The translations under genes and the position numbers were made by a program. Source: Saccharothrix syringae (GTDB taxonomy: Bacteria; Actinomycetota; Actinomycetes; Mycobacteriales; Pseudonocardiaceae). From it: a DNA stretch of 64,000 nt. The notes under the pieces were generated by a model. It did no database searches, was not told the origin of the DNA, and was given only the letters and a program-made list of their open reading frames with translations. Below, piece after piece: positions 39,137-48,285 of the stretch (position 1 is its first letter; each line of letters opens with the position of its first letter). The DNA is taken from positions 9,610,001 to 9,674,000 of the forward strand of contig NZ_CP034550.1 in NCBI RefSeq assembly GCF_009498035.1. Reading direction: 5' to 3'.

Positions 39137-40312
39137 TCACACCTCCGCCTTCGTCCGCTTCAAGCCCGCGATGCCCGCCGTGCGGGCGCGTTCGACCACC
39201 GGGCCGATCACCTCGACCAGCTCGTCCACCTCGGCCCGCGTGGAGGTGTGGCCCAGGGAGAACCGCAGCGACCCGCGCGCCGCCACCGGGTCCACGCCCA
39301 TGGCCAGCAGCACGTGGCTGGGCTCGGCCACCCCGGCCGTGCACGCCGAACCGGTCGAGCACTCGATGCCCCTGGCGTCGAGCAGCATCAGCAGGCTGTC
39401 GCCCTCGCAGCCGGGGAAGGTCAGGTGCGCGTTGCCCGGCAGCCGGTGCACCGGGTCGCCGTTCACCGCCACGTCCGGCACCACGCCGCGGACCCGCTCG
39501 ACCAGCTCGTCGCGCAGCGCGGCCAGCTCGGCCGCCGCGCGCTCCCGGTGGTCCACCGCGTGCCGCACCGCCGCCGCGAAACCGGCGATCGCCGGCACGT
39601 CCAGCGTGCCCGAGCGCACCTCGCGCTCCTGGCCGCCGCCGTGCAGCAGGGGCGTGGTGGCGACGTCGCGGCCGAGCAGCAGCGCGCCCACGCCGTACGG
39701 GCCGCCGATCTTGTGGCCGGTGAGCGTGAGCGCCGAGGCCCCGGAGGCGGTGAAGTCGACCGGCACCGCGCCCAGCGCCTGCACCGCGTCGGTGTGGAAC
39801 GGCACCGAGCGCCCCGCCGCCAGCGCCGCCAGCTCCTCGACCGGGTTGATCGTGCCGACCTCGTTGTTCGCCCACATCACGGTGACCAGGGCGACGTCGT
39901 CGTCCAGCGCGTCGGCCAGCGCCTCGGGGCGGACGCGGCCCAGCCCGTCGGGCTCCAGCCAGGTCACCTCGGCGCCCTCGTGGTCGACCAGCCACTGCAC
40001 CGCGTCCAGCACGGCGTGGTGCTCCACGGAGGAGGCCACCACCCGCTTGCGGCCGGCCGCGCGGCGGGACCAGTAGACGCCCTTGACGGCGAGGTTGTCG
40101 CTCTCCGTGCCGCCGCTGGTGAAGATCACCTCGGACGGGCGGGCGCCCAGGGCGTCGGCGACGTCCTCGCGGGCCTCCTCGACCGCGCGCCGCGCCCGCC
40201 GCCCGGAGGTGTGCAGCGACGAGGCGTTGCCCGTGGTGGACAGCGCCCGCGTCATCGCCTCGATCGCCTCGGGGAGCACGGGGGTCGTGGCGGCGTGGTC
40301 GAAGTAGGCCAT
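39137..40312 (-). CDS. iscS: Cysteine desulfurase
   Basis: A 391-residue PLP enzyme that takes sulfur from cysteine for tRNA thiolation and Fe-S assembly. [14 protein letters not shown] opens the protein; the PLP Schiff-base lysine is Lys201 in [13 protein letters not shown], and the active Cys324 lies in [20 protein letters not shown]. The class I (NifS/IscS) long loop is present. Start ATG 40312 overlaps the MFS stop by one base (TGATG), so translation may be coupled to the upstream transporter. It is immediately followed by mnmA. Confidence 0.96.
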   Translation of the reverse strand: MAYFDHAATTPVLPEAIEAMTRALSTTGNASSLHTSGRRARRAVEEAREDVADALGARPSEVIFTSGGTESDNLAVKGVYWSRRAAGRKRVVASSVEHHAVLDAVQWLVDHEGAEVTWLEPDGLGRVRPEALADALDDDVALVTVMWANNEVGTINPVEELAALAAGRSVPFHTDAVQALGAVPVDFTASGASALTLTGHKIGGPYGVGALLLGRDVATTPLLHGGGQEREVRSGTLDVPAIAGFAAAVRHAVDHRERAAAELAALRDELVERVRGVVPDVAVNGDPVHRLPGNAHLTFPGCEGDSLLMLLDARGIECSTGSACTAGVAEPSHVLLAMGVDPVAARGSLRFSLGHTSTRAEVDELVEVIGPVVERARTAGIAGLKRTKAEV

Positions 40313-41682
40313 CAGTCGTCCAGGGTAGCCGGGCGCAGCCGTCCCGCGAGCACCGCACCGAGCACCGCCAGCCCCGCCATCAGCAGGTCGAACGGCACCA
40401 CCGCGGCCGTCGGGGCGGTGGCGGAGGCGACGGCGGTGACCAGCACGCCGCCCAGGCCGACCAGCAGCGCCGAGCCCAGCATGTCGCTGATCTGCAGGGC
40501 CGAGGAGTTGAAACCCCGGTCCACGTCGGAGGACGCGGCCAGCGTCAGCACGCTCAGGCTCGACATGGCCACCCCCATGCCGGCCCCGCCGACCGCCCAC
40601 AGCAGCGGCGTGGCCCACGCCGGACCCCACGGGGGTGCGATGAGCGTCACCCCGCAGATGCCCGCGGCGCTGAGCGCGAACCCCCAGCGGACGAACTTCT
40701 CGCGCGGCACGTCCGGCTTGCGCGACTGCCACCAGGCGGCCGCGGACCAGCCGAGCGCGCTGAGCGTGAGCGGGATGCCCGCCGCGATGGCCGAGTAGCC
40801 GTGCACGGCGGTCAGGGTCAGCGGGATGAACGCCTCGACCGCGAAGAACGACCCGGCGAGCAGGCCGCGGGCCAGGATCGTCATCGGCAGGCCGGGCCGG
40901 GCGGTGAGCGTGCCCTTGGGCAGCAGCACCCGCAGGGCGGGCGCCAGCACCACCAGGCCGACCGCGCCGACCAGCAGGTTCAGCCCGCGCGGGTGCTGCG
41001 CGGCCCAGCTCAGCGCGGCCACCCCGACCCCGGCGCCCAGCGCGGCCGCCGGCAGCCCGCGGCGGGTGTTGCGGTCGGGGGTGTGCGGGGGCAGCTCCCG
41101 CAGCACCGGCACCAGCAGCAGCACCCCGACCAGCACGAACGGCGCCAGGCCCAGGAACACCCAGCGCCAGCTCAGCACCTCGGTCAGCCACCCGGCCAGC
41201 GCCGGGCCGACCAGCGAGGGCACCACCCAGGCGGAGGCGAGCAGGCCGAACACGGCCGGCCGGTCCCGCTCGGGGTAGACCAGGGCGATCAGCACGTAGA
41301 TGGCGACGACCTGGGCCCCGCCGCCCAGGCCCTGGAGCACGCGCCCGGCCAGCAGCAGCCCCATGTCCCGCGCGGCGCCGGCCACGAGCAGGCCGACCAG
41401 GAACAGCGCGGGGCCGACCAGCAGGGACGGGCGGGGGCCGCGCAGGTCGCTCAACCGGCCGGACAGCACGGTCGCCACCACGCTGGCGGCCAGGAACGCC
41501 AGGAACGGCCAGGCGTAGAGGTCGTTGCCGCCGAGGTCGGCGACCATCCGCGGCATGGCGGTGGAGACGCCCATGTTCTCGAACGCGAGCAGGGTGACCA
41601 GCAGCACCACGCCGACCGTGGGACCCCTCCGTTCGGCGGTCCAGAGGTTGCTCTTGCCGGTGGGGGTCCCCGTCGTCTTCAC
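40312..41682 (-). CDS. Major facilitator superfamily multidrug-type exporter
   Basis: About 456 residues with 12-14 helices. MFS loop motifs are visible: [20 protein letters not shown] (motif A) and [20 protein letters not shown] (motif B). [14 protein letters not shown] fits the DHA2/drug-exporter branch. An upstream TTG (41697) is in frame, but I prefer GTG 41682 ([14 protein letters not shown]) because a MerR-type promoter places the transcript start at or next to it. It overlaps iscS by one base, so the exporter may raise expression of the sulfur genes when induced. Substrate not known. Confidence 0.9.
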   Translation of the reverse strand: MKTTGTPTGKSNLWTAERRGPTVGVVLLVTLLAFENMGVSTAMPRMVADLGGNDLYAWPFLAFLAASVVATVLSGRLSDLRGPRPSLLVGPALFLVGLLVAGAARDMGLLLAGRVLQGLGGGAQVVAIYVLIALVYPERDRPAVFGLLASAWVVPSLVGPALAGWLTEVLSWRWVFLGLAPFVLVGVLLLVPVLRELPPHTPDRNTRRGLPAAALGAGVGVAALSWAAQHPRGLNLLVGAVGLVVLAPALRVLLPKGTLTARPGLPMTILARGLLAGSFFAVEAFIPLTLTAVHGYSAIAAGIPLTLSALGWSAAAWWQSRKPDVPREKFVRWGFALSAAGICGVTLIAPPWGPAWATPLLWAVGGAGMGVAMSSLSVLTLAASSDVDRGFNSSALQISDMLGSALLVGLGGVLVTAVASATAPTAAVVPFDLLMAGLAVLGAVLAGRLRPATLDD

Positions 41683-41688
41683 CGCCCA

Positions 41689-41719
41689 ATGGTTCAACCT
41701 CCACCCCGGTGGAGGTCAA
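41689..41719 (-). promoter_or_regulatory. MerR-type promoter/operator of the MFS gene
   Basis: On the minus strand TTGACC (41719-41714) is separated from AACCAT (41694-41689) by 19 bp, the stretched spacing of MerR-activated promoters. The spacer contains the palindrome ACCTCCACC-CC-GGTGGAGGT (plus-strand 41697-41716). The predicted transcription start falls at about 41682, the GTG start codon, so the transcript is likely leaderless. No MerR gene is seen nearby. Confidence 0.75.
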
Positions 41720-42053
41720 GCCGGGCCGTCGCGCGGAGGCGTCGCGAGCTGCGGGAAGCGGGAACACGCCAGGTGGTGGCGAATTCGACGAGCCTGTGGG
41801 ACGCACCCTCCGGCGGTACCCAGGTCGGTACGTGGGGGACGTGGCAGTGCTCCTACTGGACTGCGATCGAGGGGTCCGACCGCTACCGGACCACGACCTC
41901 CAGCGGCGCGACCGTGTGGGTCACCGCGGACCCGGCACACAGCGTTCCCGGCTGTTCCCAGAGCCAGTCGGCGGACGACCGGGCCGCACGGTCGGTGACC
42001 GTGCGGGCTCGGGATCGGGAACCAGGCGGCGGTGCCCGCCCTCGTCTGTCCGG
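41720..42053. other. Intergenic decay region between MFS and serine hydrolase remnant
   Basis: About 330 bp with no intact gene. It contains a short remnant (separate entry) of a small Trp/Ser/Thr-rich protein. The rest is composition-typical filler with no ribosome sites, terminators or repeats I could support. Confidence 0.5.
41782..41955 (+). pseudogene. Fragment of an SH3-like small secreted protein
   Basis: The plus frame reads [20 protein letters not shown], then [20 protein letters not shown] and [14 protein letters not shown]. The pattern (Gly-Thr-Trp repeats, paired Cys, WV-AD) resembles the SH3-like end of small exported actinomycete proteins. There is no signal peptide, ribosome site or start in front, and the frame runs into antisense of the next gene behind. 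I read it as a decayed gene. Identification is from motif impression only. Confidence 0.4.
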
Positions 42054-42867
42054 TCAGGCCGCGGTCCGCCCGTCGCAGAACACCGCGTCGAGCAGCCCCG
42101 GCAGCACCTGCGCGGAGCCGGTCGCCGGGTGCAGGACGGTGACGCCGCAGGCCAGGTCCTGCACGAACACCCCGAGGCCGTAGCGGAAGGCGCCGCTCTT
42201 CGGTTGCGGGGTGCGCATCCCGGCCGGCAGGAGCCTGCCGCCGTGCAGCGCGGAGGAGTACGTGCGCAGGTCCTCGGTGGTGGAGATGACGTCGCCGGCG
42301 GCGAACAGCAGCGAGGGGTTCTGGCGGGTGACGTCGACCACCTTCCACCCGCCGCCGTCCTGGTAGCGGTAGTAGCCGTGGGAGTGCGGGCCGGGCAGCC
42401 CCGACCAGGCGCCCGGCAGCACGGTGCCCCGCAGGCCCAGCGGCTCGAAGACGCGGCGCCGCACCTCGTCGGCGTACGGGCGGCCGGTGACCGCCTCGAC
42501 GAGCAGCCCGGCCACCGTGTAGTTGGTGTTGGAGTAGCTCCAGCCCGTCCCCGGCTCGAACCGCGCCGGCTTCGCCAGGGCCACCCGCACCAGCTCGTCG
42601 GGCCGGTAGGTGCGGAACCGGTTGTCCACCCAGTCCTTCCCGGTGGCGGGGATGCCGGGCGCAATCGTGCCGTCGGGGTGGTACTCGCCGGTGTAGTTGA
42701 ACAGCCCGCTGGTGTGGCCCGGCAGCATCCGCGTCGTGATGCGGCGGTCCAGGCCGAACCGACCCTCGGCCACCAGTTGCAGCACCACGGTCGCGGTGAA
42801 GCTCTTGGTGACGCTGCCCGCCCGGAACCGCCCGTCGGTCGGTGGCGGCCGGCGGCGCGGCGGTCAT
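42054..42867 (-). pseudogene. Serine hydrolase (class C beta-lactamase-like), frameshifted and shortened
   Basis: The intact part reads as a D-Ala-D-Ala carboxypeptidase/beta-lactamase family protein: FRAGSVTKSFTATVVLQLVA carries the SxxK motif and WSYSNTNYTVAGLLVEAVTG the YxN motif. Three defects are visible. First, no start codon lies in frame ahead of SVTK; an ATG at 42867 opens MTAAPPAATD in another frame, and deleting one copy of a tandem CGAC (near 42834-42841) restores a continuous product. Second, about 15-20 residues seem missing between GRFGLDRR and ITTRMLPGHTSG. Third, the C-terminal HxG motif is poorly conserved. There is no signal peptide. Closest label: decayed serine hydrolase. 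Confidence 0.75.
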
Positions 42868-42968
42868 GGCGACAACGATCGCCCGGTGCCCTGACACGCT
42901 CCCCGCCGTCGGTCGGGAACTCCTCGACCTCGCGGGCCGGACGGTCCCGTTGCCCATATCGTCGGTTC

Positions 42969-43484
42969 GTGGCACATCGTGAACTCCACCGGGACCGCAC
43001 CCGGGCCGAGTCGTTCGGTTCGGTCGCCCGGCGGTACGACCGCTACCGCCCCGGCTACCCGGCGGCGCTGGTCGACGACCTGGTGGCGGTCGGCCCGACG
43101 CGGGTGCTCGACGTCGGGTGCGGCACCGGCAAGGTGGCCGCGGCCCTGGTCGGGCGGGGGCTGCCGGTACTGGGGGTCGAGGTGGACGGGCGCATGGCGG
43201 AGGTCGCCGGGGTCTGGCGCCCGCGGCCCCGTCCCCTGCCCGACCCGGTGGCGGGCAGTGCCGCGTTCTCCCCGGCGGTGCGCCGGGTGTACCGGTGGGA
43301 GCGCACCCTGACCGCGGACGAGTGGACGGGGTTGGCGTCGACGGTGAGCGACCACCTGCGCCTGGGGCCCGAACGGCTCGCCGGGCTGCTGCGGGAGTTG
43401 CGCGTGGTGGTCGGGTCGCTGGGCGGCGGGGTGCGCGCCCGGTGCGAGACCACCGCCCTGCTCGCCCGGCGAACCGACCGGTGA
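42969..43484 (+). pseudogene. SAM-dependent methyltransferase with internal deletion
   Basis: A 171-residue open frame from GTG 42969. The N-terminal part is a normal class I methyltransferase start: RAESFGSVARRYDRYRPGYP, then VGPTRVLDVGCGTGKVAAAL (motif I). After GVEVDGRMAEVAG the core of the fold is missing. The sequence jumps to the family's C-terminal block (VRRVYRWERTLTADEWTGLA, then STVSDHLRLGPERLAGLL). The frame is kept, but without strands 4-6 it should not fold or bind substrate, so I call it a deletion remnant. About 80-90 residues are absent compared with relatives. Confidence 0.72.
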
Positions 43485-44285
43485 TCAGCCGGACCTGGTG
43501 GCGCGCAACGAGTACAGCATCGGCAGCCGCGGGTGGCCCGGTGGGAAGCGGTACTCGCCCGTGCCGGTCCGCTCCAGCACGGGGTAGCGCCGGAACAGCG
43601 TGGTCTCGCGCTCGCGCAGGAAGTCGACGCGCAGCCCCGCCCCGGCCAGGGCGGTGACCACGTCGCCCAGCCCGTGCTGCCACTGCACCGAGCGCGTGCG
43701 GGTCAGCTCCGGGCCGTCGGTGTAGGTGTGCGGGTGGTCGTAGGTCTCGCCGTCGGCGCGGAAGTAGTCGTCCTGGAGCGTGCGGCCGTCGTCGCCGAGC
43801 AGGTCGGCCAGCGGGTGGAACTCGACCAGGTAGAGGAAGCCGCCGTCGACCAGCGAGTCGGCCACCACCCGCGCCCACCGCACCAGGTCCGGCAGCCACA
43901 CCAGGGCGCCGACACCGGTGTAGACGACGTCGAAGCGCTCGCCGGCCAGGGCCTCGCGGGCGGCGTGGACGTCCGACACGACGAACCGGGCGCGGTCGGC
44001 CAGGCCGGTGTCCTCGGCCAGCGACCGCGCGGTGCCCACGGCCGGGGCGGAGAAGTCCAGGCCCGTGACGCGCGCGCCGCGCCGGGCCCACGACAGCGTG
44101 TCCTGGCCCATGTGGCACTGGAGGTGGAGCAGGGTGCGGCCGGTGACGTCGCCGACCTCGGCCGGCTCGAACGGGCGCAGCGTGCAGGCGCCCGCGCGGA
44201 AGCCCGCCAGGTCGTAGAAGTCGCTGGCCGCGTGGACGCGCGTGCGGTCGTCCCAGTTGTCGCGGTTGACCTTGAGCCAGTCCAC
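43485..44285 (-). CDS. SAM-dependent methyltransferase
   Basis: A 266-residue intact class I methyltransferase. It starts VDWLKVNRDNWDDRTRVHAA. Motif I is LLHLQCHMGQDTLSWARRGA, with the next acidic residue in VTGLDFSAPAV. Motif post-I is DVVYTGVGALVWLPDLVRWA. A lower region (VEFHPLADLLGDDGRTLQDD) follows. The QCHxGQDT subfamily is a frequent orphan in actinobacteria; the substrate is not known. Start GTG 44285. It ends one base after the methyltransferase remnant on the opposite strand. Confidence 0.85.
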   Translation of the reverse strand: MDWLKVNRDNWDDRTRVHAASDFYDLAGFRAGACTLRPFEPAEVGDVTGRTLLHLQCHMGQDTLSWARRGARVTGLDFSAPAVGTARSLAEDTGLADRARFVVSDVHAAREALAGERFDVVYTGVGALVWLPDLVRWARVVADSLVDGGFLYLVEFHPLADLLGDDGRTLQDDYFRADGETYDHPHTYTDGPELTRTRSVQWQHGLGDVVTALAGAGLRVDFLRERETTLFRRYPVLERTGTGEYRFPPGHPRLPMLYSLRATRSG

Positions 44286-44329
44286 CGGGCGAAGGTATCC
44301 GGCACCCGCACCACCCCGCAGTCGCTTTT

Positions 44330-44478
44330 CCCGCGCGAGTCGAACCTCCAGGACCCTCGTGTCGAACGCTCGGGACCCCCGAGTTCCACATTCGCGACCC
44401 CCGGGTTCGACCGCGAACGTCGAACTCGGGGGTGCTGGAGGTTCGACACGACGGGTCCGGGGGTTCGACTCGCGCGGG
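44330..44478. repeat. Inverted-repeat array C
   Basis: GCGCGAGTCGAACCTCCAGG, CTCGTGTCGAACGCTCGGG and CCCCCGAGTTCCACATTCG on the left are mirrored by CGAACGTCGAACTCGGGGG, GGAGGTTCGACACGACGGG and GGGGGTTCGACTCGCGCG on the right. It is the same design as arrays A and B, with GTCGAAC replacing GTCATGC in the unit. It lies between the methyltransferase start and the acyltransferase stop, both on the minus strand, so it sits downstream of the acyltransferase. Confidence 0.75.
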
Positions 44479-45324
44479 TCAGGCGGGGAGGGGGTGCGGG
44501 AGGGGGAGGGGGGTGGCGGTGAGGGTGACGCGCTCGGACTCGGCCTGGACCAGGGCGGCCAGCTCGCGGCGGGTGGCGGCGCGGCCCGGGGCGACCTCGT
44601 CCAGCACGTGCACCTCGACGGTCAGGTCGCGGGCGCGCAGGACCCGCCGCACGGAGTCCAGCAGGGTGTCGGAGCCGACGAACGCCGGGCGCGTCGTGCC
44701 GGTGCCGCCCTGGAGGTAGCGCAGCACCACCGGCCGCACGGGCACGCCGGCGTCCAGCGCGGCCTGGAACAGCGCCGGCCGGTAGCGGCCCGACGCCGTG
44801 CCGCACCACGTGGTGCCCTCGGCGTGGATGCCCACCGCCGCGCCCCCGCGCAGCGCGGCGGCCAGCTCGGCGACCGTGCCGGGCAGCAGCGACAGCCGCT
44901 CGCGGTCCAGGTAGACCGTGCGCGCGGCGGTGATCAGGCGGCCCAGCACGGGCCAGTCGCGGATGTCCCGCTTGGCCACCAGCCGGATCGGCTGCACGGC
45001 GTCGATGGCCAGCTCGTCCAGCCACGACACGTGGTTGGACACCACCAGCACGCCGCGGCCCGGGTTGGCCTGGAACACCGGCCCGACCACCCGCAGCCGC
45101 ACCCCGAACGCGCCCAGCAGCACCCGGAACCACCCGCGCAGCAACGCCTCGCGGAACCGGCCGCGGGTCAGCAGCGCCACCGCCGCCACCGGCGCACCGC
45201 ACAGCAGCGCGGTCAGCGCCGAGACCGCCCGCCACGCCGCCCGCCACGCGCCCACCGACGGCGTCGACCGGTCCACGCACCCGTCACCGCACGGCGAGAC
45301 GGGCATCCACGGGTGCGCGCTCAC
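44479..45324 (-). CDS. 1-acylglycerol-3-phosphate/lyso-ornithine-lipid acyltransferase (PlsC family)
   Basis: A 281-residue membrane-associated acyltransferase. A hydrophobic anchor (SALTALLCGAPVAAVALLTR) is followed by the HX4D active site NHVSWLDELAIDA. GIHAEGTTW is the substrate-binding motif II equivalent. The C-terminal region (VRPVVLRYLQGG) is typical. Start GTG 45324 overlaps the stop of the preceding GNAT-like gene (GTGA). The pair matches OlsB-OlsA, the two steps of ornithine-lipid synthesis, and Rv3027c-Rv3026c in M. tuberculosis; PlsC activity in phospholipid synthesis is the alternative. Confidence 0.85.
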   Translation of the reverse strand: MSAHPWMPVSPCGDGCVDRSTPSVGAWRAAWRAVSALTALLCGAPVAAVALLTRGRFREALLRGWFRVLLGAFGVRLRVVGPVFQANPGRGVLVVSNHVSWLDELAIDAVQPIRLVAKRDIRDWPVLGRLITAARTVYLDRERLSLLPGTVAELAAALRGGAAVGIHAEGTTWCGTASGRYRPALFQAALDAGVPVRPVVLRYLQGGTGTTRPAFVGSDTLLDSVRRVLRARDLTVEVHVLDEVAPGRAATRRELAALVQAESERVTLTATPLPLPHPLPA

Positions 45325-46091
45325 GCCGCCTCCCCCAGGAAGAACCGCAGGTACCGCTGGTCGACCCGGTCCATGCCCAGCAGCACCGGCAGGTCGGCCA
45401 CGCCGAAGTCGCGGTCCAGCGCCGGCCGCCCGCACACCCACGCGCCCAGCCGCAGGTAGCCCTTGAGCAGCGGCGGCAGCACGGTCCGCGCGGGCCGCTC
45501 GACCGCGTCGACGTCCCACGGGGTCAGCGGCACCACCCGGTACTCGTCGGGCGCGTGGTGCTTGTCGCGCACGACGTCCCACACGCCGGCCGCGAACGAC
45601 CCGCCGTCGTGCAGCGGCACCGAGGCGCAGCCGATCAGCCACGAGTGGCCGGACAGCAGCATGTAGCGGGCGATGCCGGCCCACACCAGCGACACCACGG
45701 CCCCGTTGCGGTGGTCGGGGTGCACGCAGGAGCGCCCGGTCTCCACCAGCGACGGCCGCAGCGCGTCGAGCCGGGACAGGTCGAACTCGGTGTCGGAGTA
45801 CAGCCCGCCGGCCTCCGCCGCGCCCGACGGCGGCAGCATCCGGTAGGTGCCGACGATCTCGCCGGTGCGGTCGTCGCGCACCACGAGGTGGTCGCAGAAC
45901 GGGTCGAAGCGGTCCACGTCGTGGCCCGGCACGGACGTGTGCAGGGTGGCGCCCATCTCCTGCGCGAAGACCTGGTGACGCAGGCGTTGGGCGGCCACGA
46001 CCTCCTCGCCGTCACGCGCGACCAGCAGGGAGTAGCGCGGCGCGTCGGAAGCGGCGTCACCGGTGCTGACAAGCAGTTGGGGCTGCGTCAT
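45321..46091 (-). CDS. OlsB-like N-acyltransferase (GNAT fold)
   Basis: 256 residues of the hemolysin-like/ornithine N-acyltransferase family. RLRHQVFAQEMGATLHTSV and RFDPFCDHLVVRDDRTGEIV match the family's opening blocks. SLVETGRSCVHPDHRNGAVV is the central acyl-carrier/CoA loop, and LIGCASVPLHDG follows. The family transfers a 3-hydroxyacyl group from ACP to ornithine to start ornithine-lipid synthesis. Substrate assignment here is inference. Start ATG 46091. It overlaps the acyltransferase gene by four bases and lies 146 bp downstream of the etfA stop, past a hairpin. Confidence 0.82.
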   Translation of the reverse strand: MTQPQLLVSTGDAASDAPRYSLLVARDGEEVVAAQRLRHQVFAQEMGATLHTSVPGHDVDRFDPFCDHLVVRDDRTGEIVGTYRMLPPSGAAEAGGLYSDTEFDLSRLDALRPSLVETGRSCVHPDHRNGAVVSLVWAGIARYMLLSGHSWLIGCASVPLHDGGSFAAGVWDVVRDKHHAPDEYRVVPLTPWDVDAVERPARTVLPPLLKGYLRLGAWVCGRPALDRDFGVADLPVLLGMDRVDQRYLRFFLGEAA

Positions 46092-46186
46092 GGCTCTGGT
46101 GTACCGACCGCACGGCGACCGGGAGCAGGTCGTTCCGATGACGCGTCAGTGAGGGCTCGGTTAAGGCGAGGTGCGGGCTGAGAGCG

Positions 46187-46226
46187 GGAGGAGGGCCGCC
46201 CCGTGTAGACAGGACGGCCCTCCTCC
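46187..46226 (-). terminator. Hairpin downstream of etfA
   Basis: GGAGGAGGGCCG (46187-46198) and CGGCCCTCCTCC (46215-46226) form a perfect 12-bp stem with a 16-nt loop, 12 bp after the etfA stop on the minus strand. No U-tract is present, so it is called a likely terminator rather than a certain one. Confidence 0.7.
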
Positions 46227-46237
46227 AGACGCGGGTG

Positions 46238-47197
46238 TCAGCCCTTGCGCTTGCCCACCTCTTCGGTGAGCTGGGGCGCGACGTTGAACAGGTCGCCGAC
46301 CACGCCGAAGTCGGCGATCTCGAAGATCGGCGCCTCCGGGTCCTTGTTGACCGCGATGATGGTCTTCGACGTCTGCATGCCCGCCCGGTGCTGGATGGCG
46401 CCGGAGATGCCCAGTGCGATGTAGAGCTGCGGCGAGACCGTCTTGCCGGTCTGTCCGACCTGGAACTGGTGCGGGTAGTAGCCGGAGTCGACCGCGGCGC
46501 GCGAGGCGCCCACCGCGGCGCCGAGGCTGTCGGCCAGCTTCTCGACGACGTCGAACTTCTCCGCGCTGCCGACGCCGCGGCCGCCGGACACGACCACCGA
46601 CGCCTCGGTCAGCTCCGGCCGGTCGCCGCCGACGACCGGCTCGCGGCCGGTGACGCGGGTGACCTTCGCCGGGTCGGCGGCGGGCAGCTCCACGGTCTCC
46701 TCGACCGCCTCGGCGGGTGCCTCCTCGGCCTCCACGCCGCCGGGCCGCACCGCGATGACCGGCGTGCCGTTGCTGACCTTCGACTTGACCACGTAGGCGC
46801 CACCGAAGACCGACTGGGTGGCGACGCCCTCGCCGTCGAGGTCGACGGCGTCGTAGAGCAGGCCGGAGCCCAGCCGCACGGCCAGCCGGCCGGCGACCTC
46901 CTTGCCCTCCAGCGTCGCCGAGACCAGCACGGCGGCCGGGGAGGCGGTGCCCGCGATGGTCGCCAGCGCGTCCACCTTCGGGGTCACCAGGAGGTTCGTG
47001 GCGTCCTCGGACTCCACGGCGTAGACCTTGGTCGCGCCGTAGCGGCCCAGGGACTCCCTCACCTTGCCCGCGGTGCCGGGCGATCCGACCACCACCGCGG
47101 CCGGGTCGCCGAGACGGCGCGCGGCGGATAGAAGCTCAAAGGTGACCTTCTTGACCTCGCCGTCGACGTGGTCGACGAGGACCAGTACTTCAGACAT
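46238..47197 (-). CDS. etfA: Electron transfer flavoprotein alpha subunit
   Basis: A 319-residue subunit that holds FAD and passes electrons from acyl-CoA dehydrogenases to the quinone pool via ETF:quinone oxidoreductase. The C-terminal FAD domain shows [60 protein letters not shown] and [20 protein letters not shown]. The N-terminal domain shows [15 protein letters not shown]. Start ATG 47197, 14 bp after the etfB stop. Equivalent to FixB/Rv3028c. Confidence 0.96.
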   Translation of the reverse strand: MSEVLVLVDHVDGEVKKVTFELLSAARRLGDPAAVVVGSPGTAGKVRESLGRYGATKVYAVESEDATNLLVTPKVDALATIAGTASPAAVLVSATLEGKEVAGRLAVRLGSGLLYDAVDLDGEGVATQSVFGGAYVVKSKVSNGTPVIAVRPGGVEAEEAPAEAVEETVELPAADPAKVTRVTGREPVVGGDRPELTEASVVVSGGRGVGSAEKFDVVEKLADSLGAAVGASRAAVDSGYYPHQFQVGQTGKTVSPQLYIALGISGAIQHRAGMQTSKTIIAVNKDPEAPIFEIADFGVVGDLFNVAPQLTEEVGKRKG

Positions 47198-47211
47198 TCG
47201 CTTCCTCGCCT

Positions 47212-47994
47212 TCAGATGAGCTTCTGGCCGACCAGGTACTCGGCGATCTTGGCGCCGCCGTCACCGGAGTCCTCGACGCGCTGGCCGGCGCTGCGCGGCG
47301 GCTTCGGGGCCGCCTCCAGCACCTGCGTCCAGGCCGCGCCCAGGCCCACTTCGCCCGCGTCCAGGCCGAGGTCGGCGACGGTGAGCGTGCTCACGGGCTT
47401 CTTCTTGGCCGCCATGATGCCCTTGAAGGACGGGTACCGCGGCTCGTTGATCTTCTCGGTCACGCTGACCACGGCGGGCAGGCTCGCCTCCAGGTGCGCC
47501 ACGCCCTCGTCGGTCTCGCGCTCGGCCTTGACCGTGCCGCCCTCGACGGTGAGCTTGCGGACCTGGGTGACCTGCGGCAGGCCCAGCAGCTCGGCCAGGA
47601 TGGCGGGCACGGCGCCCGCGCGGCCGTCGGTGGCCTCGTTGCCCGCGATGACGAGGTCGAAGCCCTCGACCGTGCCGATGGCCTTGGCCAGCACCTTGGC
47701 GGTGGTGAGCACGTCGGAGCCGTGCAGCGCCTCGTCGGAGACGTGGACGGCCTTGTCGGCGCCCATCGACAGCGCCTTGCGGATGGCGTCGGTCGCGCGG
47801 TCGGGACCCATCGCGATGACGGTCACCTCGCCGCCGTGCGCCTCCTGGAGCAGGAGCGCCTCCTCGACGGCGCGCTCGTTGATCTCGTCCAGCACGGCGT
47901 CCGCGGAGTCGCGGTCGAGGGTGTGGTCGGTGTCGGTGAGCTTGCGCTCGGACCAGGTGTCTGGCACCTGCTTGACCAGGACGACGATGTTCAT
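47212..47994 (-). CDS. etfB: Electron transfer flavoprotein beta subunit
   Basis: A 260-residue AMP-binding partner of EtfA. It opens MNIVVLVKQVPDTWSERKLT. The core includes DEINERAVEEALLLQEAHGG, GADKAVHVSDEALHGSDVLT and the signature VIAGNEATDGRAGAVPAILA. KINEPRYPSFKGIMAAKKKP sits near the C-terminus. Start ATG 47994 with AGAGGA ahead. It is the first gene of etfB-etfA and lies 291 bp from the divergent degV start, so that gap should hold both promoters. Confidence 0.96.
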   Translation of the reverse strand: MNIVVLVKQVPDTWSERKLTDTDHTLDRDSADAVLDEINERAVEEALLLQEAHGGEVTVIAMGPDRATDAIRKALSMGADKAVHVSDEALHGSDVLTTAKVLAKAIGTVEGFDLVIAGNEATDGRAGAVPAILAELLGLPQVTQVRKLTVEGGTVKAERETDEGVAHLEASLPAVVSVTEKINEPRYPSFKGIMAAKKKPVSTLTVADLGLDAGEVGLGAAWTQVLEAAPKPPRSAGQRVEDSGDGGAKIAEYLVGQKLI

Positions 47995-48285
47995 GGGTCC
48001 TCTTCGACCTCCTGCGGACGGGCGGCGACGCGCCGGGGCGACTGTTCGAAGCCTGCTTGGTCGCCGTCTCACTTCGGTGACCCGTGACCCTGCCATGTCA
48101 TCGCCGCGTTGGCATGGTGGTGTCTGCCACCCGGATGTTACCCACCGGTAGCCGGGGTGCAAACCAGAGCAAGCACCCCGTTCGCGTGATGATGCTCACT
48201 GGCGGGTTTGACGGCATTCGCGTGACGTCGCGGTTGCCCTTCCGGACGTTACAGCCCCTCCCCCCGCTGGGCTAAGTTCGGCCGC

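Noticed and set aside
42054..42788. Intact serine hydrolase starting at GTG 42788
   Set aside because: It would begin after the catalytic SxxK and lacks an internal block and the C-terminal motif, so the gene is not functional as read.
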